Assembly (NCBI RefSeq): GCF_964340395.1
Contig: NC_135558.1
Location: 6,293,001-6,357,000 of the forward strand
Source: Glandiceps talaboti
Lineage: Eukaryota > Hemichordata > Enteropneusta > Spengelidae
DNA: 64,000 nt
Direction of reading: 5' to 3'
The position numbers and the translations under genes are program-made. Shown in pieces: positions 60,837 to 64,000 of this stretch (positions within the stretch are counted from its first letter, which is position 1; each line of letters opens with the position of its first letter). A model generated the notes under the pieces. It saw nothing but the letters and a program-made list of their open reading frames with translations, was not told where the DNA came from and ran no database searches.

Positions 60837-61539
60837 ATATATGGATAGTGTGTTCTCATCAGAGAGAGACACACATTTCTGATCATTAAACAAATATTAA
60901 GTTCCACATCGAATTTTAAATATATATTTTCATACATTGCACACACACAATTGCAACGCCATGCTAATATATAAACTAATAAAATAATGATATATACCAC
61001 TTATATAGTTAAATATGGTAAATCATTTGGACACGGAACTTCTCAAAGCCCTTCCAGTACGACGTGAAGCTACGGTACAAAAGCGCATGTAAAGGTGTTT
61101 TCTCTGCAGCCTATGGGCGATGTTTACTTAAAAAACAAACACAAACTTTTTACTTGTTTTACTCACTGGTCAAAATAGAGTAATGCTAGACAGCTGTTTG
61201 ATTTAAATGGTATTTCTTCGTTTACCATACAGTAAAAGGTGGTGGTTTTTTTTCTTCAGAATTACATGATTTTGGTGACTCACTGACCATTGCTTAAAAT
61301 ATATTCTCGAGCTGGTGAACTCCGAGTCCAAGTGTGAACTAGATCTTTCGAAACTGGTTTATTCATTGCCAAAGATGGCTGTTTATTTGTGTATTTTACA
61401 TATTGGCATTCAAAGTCTTTGATCTCAACCTGCAATGCAGGTACTTGTCGATATATTGAAACAGTACACTTGTTATGCTGTATTTATTTATACAACAGGA
61501 CAATCATGACAATGAAACAACACTAATCCCCCCATTCAC

Positions 61540-61774
61540 TGAACACGCAACATCCGGGACTTGGACCTTTGTATCTCCCCTGTCAATCTTGTCACGCCCC
61601 CTAGCGACATACGGCTTCATAGAGACGGGGAATGGCCGTACGCCTGAATGGATTATTCTGTTTGGTTGTGAGCTTGACTGCTGAGCTAGCTGATGCGATT
61701 TTCCGTGTCACCATTGGAAGCAGTCACCTGCACGCCTTCTTGTTGCATCTGACTTGACTTTGTACATTTCAACG
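61540..61774 (+). promoter_or_regulatory. Candidate promoter and non-coding first exon of the acidic-protein gene
   Basis: CpG density rises here (CACGCAACATCCGGG, GCGACATACGGC, GGCCGTACGCC). A consensus donor, TCAACG|GTAAGT, ends at 61774, fitting a 5' UTR exon spliced to the acceptor at 62501-62504. The TSS is not determined. Confidence 0.4.
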
Positions 61775-62508
61775 GTAAGTTCTCGTCTTTTTCTTGCCTT
61801 ATTTATAACTGAGAGCTGTTTTTCTAAGTCCCCATAGCACTTGATACGCTGAAAGGGCCACTGTAGTCGTGTTAGTTATGTTTCTATGTCAAAGGGTTGA
61901 CGCTTATCTTTACAGCAGGGTTACATCTAACCAAAAGGCATACAACCAGAACGGTGTAGTATGCACGCCTCAATGCTACCTTCTGTAAATAGCAGTGACG
62001 TTTATCTTCAGAGATTTAGTTCATGTTTTTAACACATGTATCATCATAAATTAAAACTAAAATCGAGCACATATTGAAATATATTATGTAATCTTACTTT
62101 CCATTTATTTATTTATTTATTTATGTATAGCATGTACAATAAACCCGGTGTGCGCACTTTGCGTATGTTGTGTCTTGGAGCTTACAATTCCTTGCCTTTT
62201 ACTAACCCGTTTTAAATCTCCAATCTCATAATTTAACCTTGCGACAATAACCAATTTAGATATGCTATCTGGTATTTGTCAATATTTGGGATGTAATTTG
62301 TGTGCATTTTAGTCCCAATGTGTACGCATGATCGATTTACTAGTTTTAGCAACCTATATACTAAAGTTTAAACGTTACGAAAACCCCGCATAAAAATCCA
62401 AGATGAAAACTGTTGCTTCTTGCCTACGCAGTTATTTTAATGGCTTCGTTTTTCCAACTTCCGGAGATTTTGTTATTAACGCTTTTTCAAATCTAATCAT
62501 ACAGGAAA

Positions 62509-62538
62509 ATGAACACGTTGGTGGTACGCTGTGTCTGA
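62509..62538 (+). other. Upstream open reading frame in the acidic-protein transcript
   Basis: ATG plus eight codons and a TGA (MNTLVVRCV) lies wholly between the acceptor at 62504 and the main ATG at 62548. It could reduce initiation at the main start. Confidence 0.4.
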
Positions 62539-62547
62539 TATATCAAA

Positions 62548-63478
62548 ATGGCGGAAAGTCAAGTGGATAATAGACTAGTTAATGAGGCGATTAACACTAG
62601 TGAAATTGACACTGAACAACAAGTCAATGTGGATAATGAAACAGCTGTAAACAATAACATTGCGGAGAAAGAAGGAGAGACAGAAGTGAATAGTGGTGAA
62701 GGAAAAGGCGATGAAACAAGTGTTAACGATAACAGTGCGGAGAAAGATGGCGAACAAACTAAAGATGAACTAGGGAAGGAGGAAAAGGAAGTAAATGAAG
62801 AAACAACAGATGAGAAGAAAGGAGACGAAGAAAATCAAAATGTTGAGGAAAAGAACGACCCTGCTAAAAGTGAAAGTGGTGGTGACGTAGCCGGTGACCT
62901 TAAAGCAACGAATGACCTTGAGGTAAAGGCGCCAGTCGAAGAAAATGACGCAAATCAGCAGTCCGCCGAAGTTCAAAGTACGGAACAGGTTCAAAATGAA
63001 AGCGCGGATGCGACTGCAGATAATCAGGTAAAAGACACTGAACATGTTGAAAATCAGACAGAAAATCAAAACGGAGCAGGAAATGGCGAGACTGGTGAAT
63101 CAAAACCTGAAATCTCACCAGAATCAATGCCTACCAAAGAGGAAACCAAAGAGGACGAGCAGCCAGGCATTGAGACAAACGAACAAGGTGATGCTGCAGA
63201 AGATGCAAATGAAAATCAGGAGTCTGAGAAAAAAGTACCCGAACTTACACAAACTCCAAAGGAAGATGAACCAGAAAATGATGCAGCAGGTGATAAAAAA
63301 GATGAACTGGAAAAAGACGAGGGTGTTATTGAAGGAGAAACACAGGATGTTGAACAAACAAACGAAAACTTGCCTCTTACAGAAGAGAATTTAAACAGAT
63401 TGGAAGATGAAGATGCCGAAGATACAACACGAATTGAGCAATATTTAGATAGAGTACAGGATACAACAGTGACAGAAG
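62548..63478 (+). CDS. Acidic low-complexity protein of unknown function, first coding exon (3' part outside window)
   Basis: The exon runs from an acceptor at 62501-62504 (TCTAATCATACAG) to a donor at 63479 (GACAGAAG|GTAGGT). It gives 310 residues plus one base from an ATG in good context (CAAAATGGCGG). Composition is dominated by Glu, Asp, Asn, Lys, Gln and Thr, with almost no aromatic residues or Cys before the last 30 residues. The stretch is probably disordered. Weak internal repetition (NNNIAEKEGE and NDNSAEKDGE) suggests local duplication. The last ~35 residues (LTEENLNRLEDEDAEDT, then RIEQYLDRVQD) look more helix-forming and may lead into a folded domain further right. There is no signal peptide or membrane segment. 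I do not recognise the family. If the donor were not used, the frame would stop after nine more codons. Confidence 0.75.
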
Positions 63479-64000
63479 GTAGGTTTTATTTAAACAGATA
63501 TCCCTGATTAAAATTTGACAAACATGTTTGCTGCAAATTGAAACATGTTGAATTATTACTGGCTAATAGCAAAATTCTGAGTAACAATTTAATTTTTTTT
63601 AACAGAAAAACTGTCAATGAATTATCAATTCTTATCAAACTGATCTATCAAGAAAACCTGTGAAGTTTTTGACCATGTTCATTCCACCTATCCAGTAACA
63701 GCAACTTTCCTGCTAAAATTATGCATCATTCTTATTATTTTGTTTGACTTATCTCAATACGACTTACACTCTTTTATAAACTGATTATAAAATCGAATTA
63801 CTTTTCAGCCAAAAATATTTTGACCAAAATATTTTTTTCCTCTAATTTTTTGGCCTTTCTCAACTTTATTTTAGATTTGAGTGATAGAGATAATACTTAT
63901 TTTGTAAAAATTTATAAAATTATGTTACTTTCCCTCCAAAAATAATTTCACCAAAATTTTCATTTTTCTCTAATTTTTTGCTCATCTCAAATTAATATTC
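63479..64000 (+). other. Intron of the acidic-protein gene, with a ~126-bp duplicated block
   Basis: No exon is visible. CCAAAAATATTTTGACCAAA, then TCTAATTTTTTGGC, near 63810 is repeated in diverged form about 126 bp later up to the window edge. A similar TTGACCAAAATATTTTCTCC occurs near 58038. Confidence 0.5.

Larger units (their letters stand above)
58670..61520. other. 3' UTR of the Ly6-like gene, then intergenic sequence
   Basis: A + strand AATAAA at 59559-59564 is a candidate polyadenylation signal. Microsatellites lie at 59070 and 60777. I saw no further exon or RNA gene. Confidence 0.5.

Noticed and set aside
62770-63069. A 99-codon - strand frame rich in Phe, Leu and Ile
   Set aside because: It is the antisense of the acidic first coding exon; Glu/Lys/Asn codons read backwards give hydrophobic residues.

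Overview
The window is AT-rich nuclear DNA from an animal. Its genes have many exons with GT-AG introns, it carries numerous microsatellites and small inverted-repeat elements, and the encoded proteins align well, from memory, with vertebrate orthologues. That fits a marine bilaterian invertebrate, possibly a deuterostome such as a hemichordate or lancelet relative, but the sequence alone does not settle the species. No rRNA, functional tRNA, CRISPR array, prokaryotic operon or viral gene was seen.

Layout. (1) The left edge to about 7 kb holds the 3' end of a RAPGEF1/C3G-type Ras-family exchange factor on the + strand. (2) 7-16 kb is mostly non-coding, with tandem repeats, foldback elements, a CpG-richer island near 11 kb and one weak two-exon gene candidate. 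(3) 16.2-32.4 kb is a complete 17-exon Sec1/Munc18 gene (STXBP1/Unc-18 type) on the - strand, with a 6.7 kb first intron and a 76-bp G-rich minisatellite in a later intron. (4) 36-41.4 kb is a complete 7-coding-exon PRPF38B splicing-factor gene on the - strand, with 5' sequence probably near 43.4 kb. (5) 48.3-53.8 kb is a complete 5-coding-exon FBXW5 gene on the - strand, with a much enlarged acidic central region. (6) 57-58.7 kb is a small + strand gene for a secreted, probably GPI-anchored Ly6/uPAR-like protein. (7) From about 61.7 kb to the right edge is the 5' end of a + strand gene whose first coding exon encodes about 310 acidic, low-complexity residues that I do not recognise.

The neighbours do not form a pathway: Rap/Ras signalling, vesicle fusion, pre-mRNA splicing, ubiquitin ligation and a surface protein. 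The shared theme is probably ancestral linkage, because three of the four recognised genes have human orthologues on 9q34. All three - strand genes carry the same GCATTNTGGG-type motif (read on the + strand) at their 5' ends. The unusual material is mainly non-coding: several families of palindromic, TIR-bearing mini-elements, a dispersed ~75-bp monomer that also forms a tandem array, a tRNA-derived SINE, and a 62-bp duplication spanning an exon end and its splice donor in the STXBP1 gene.
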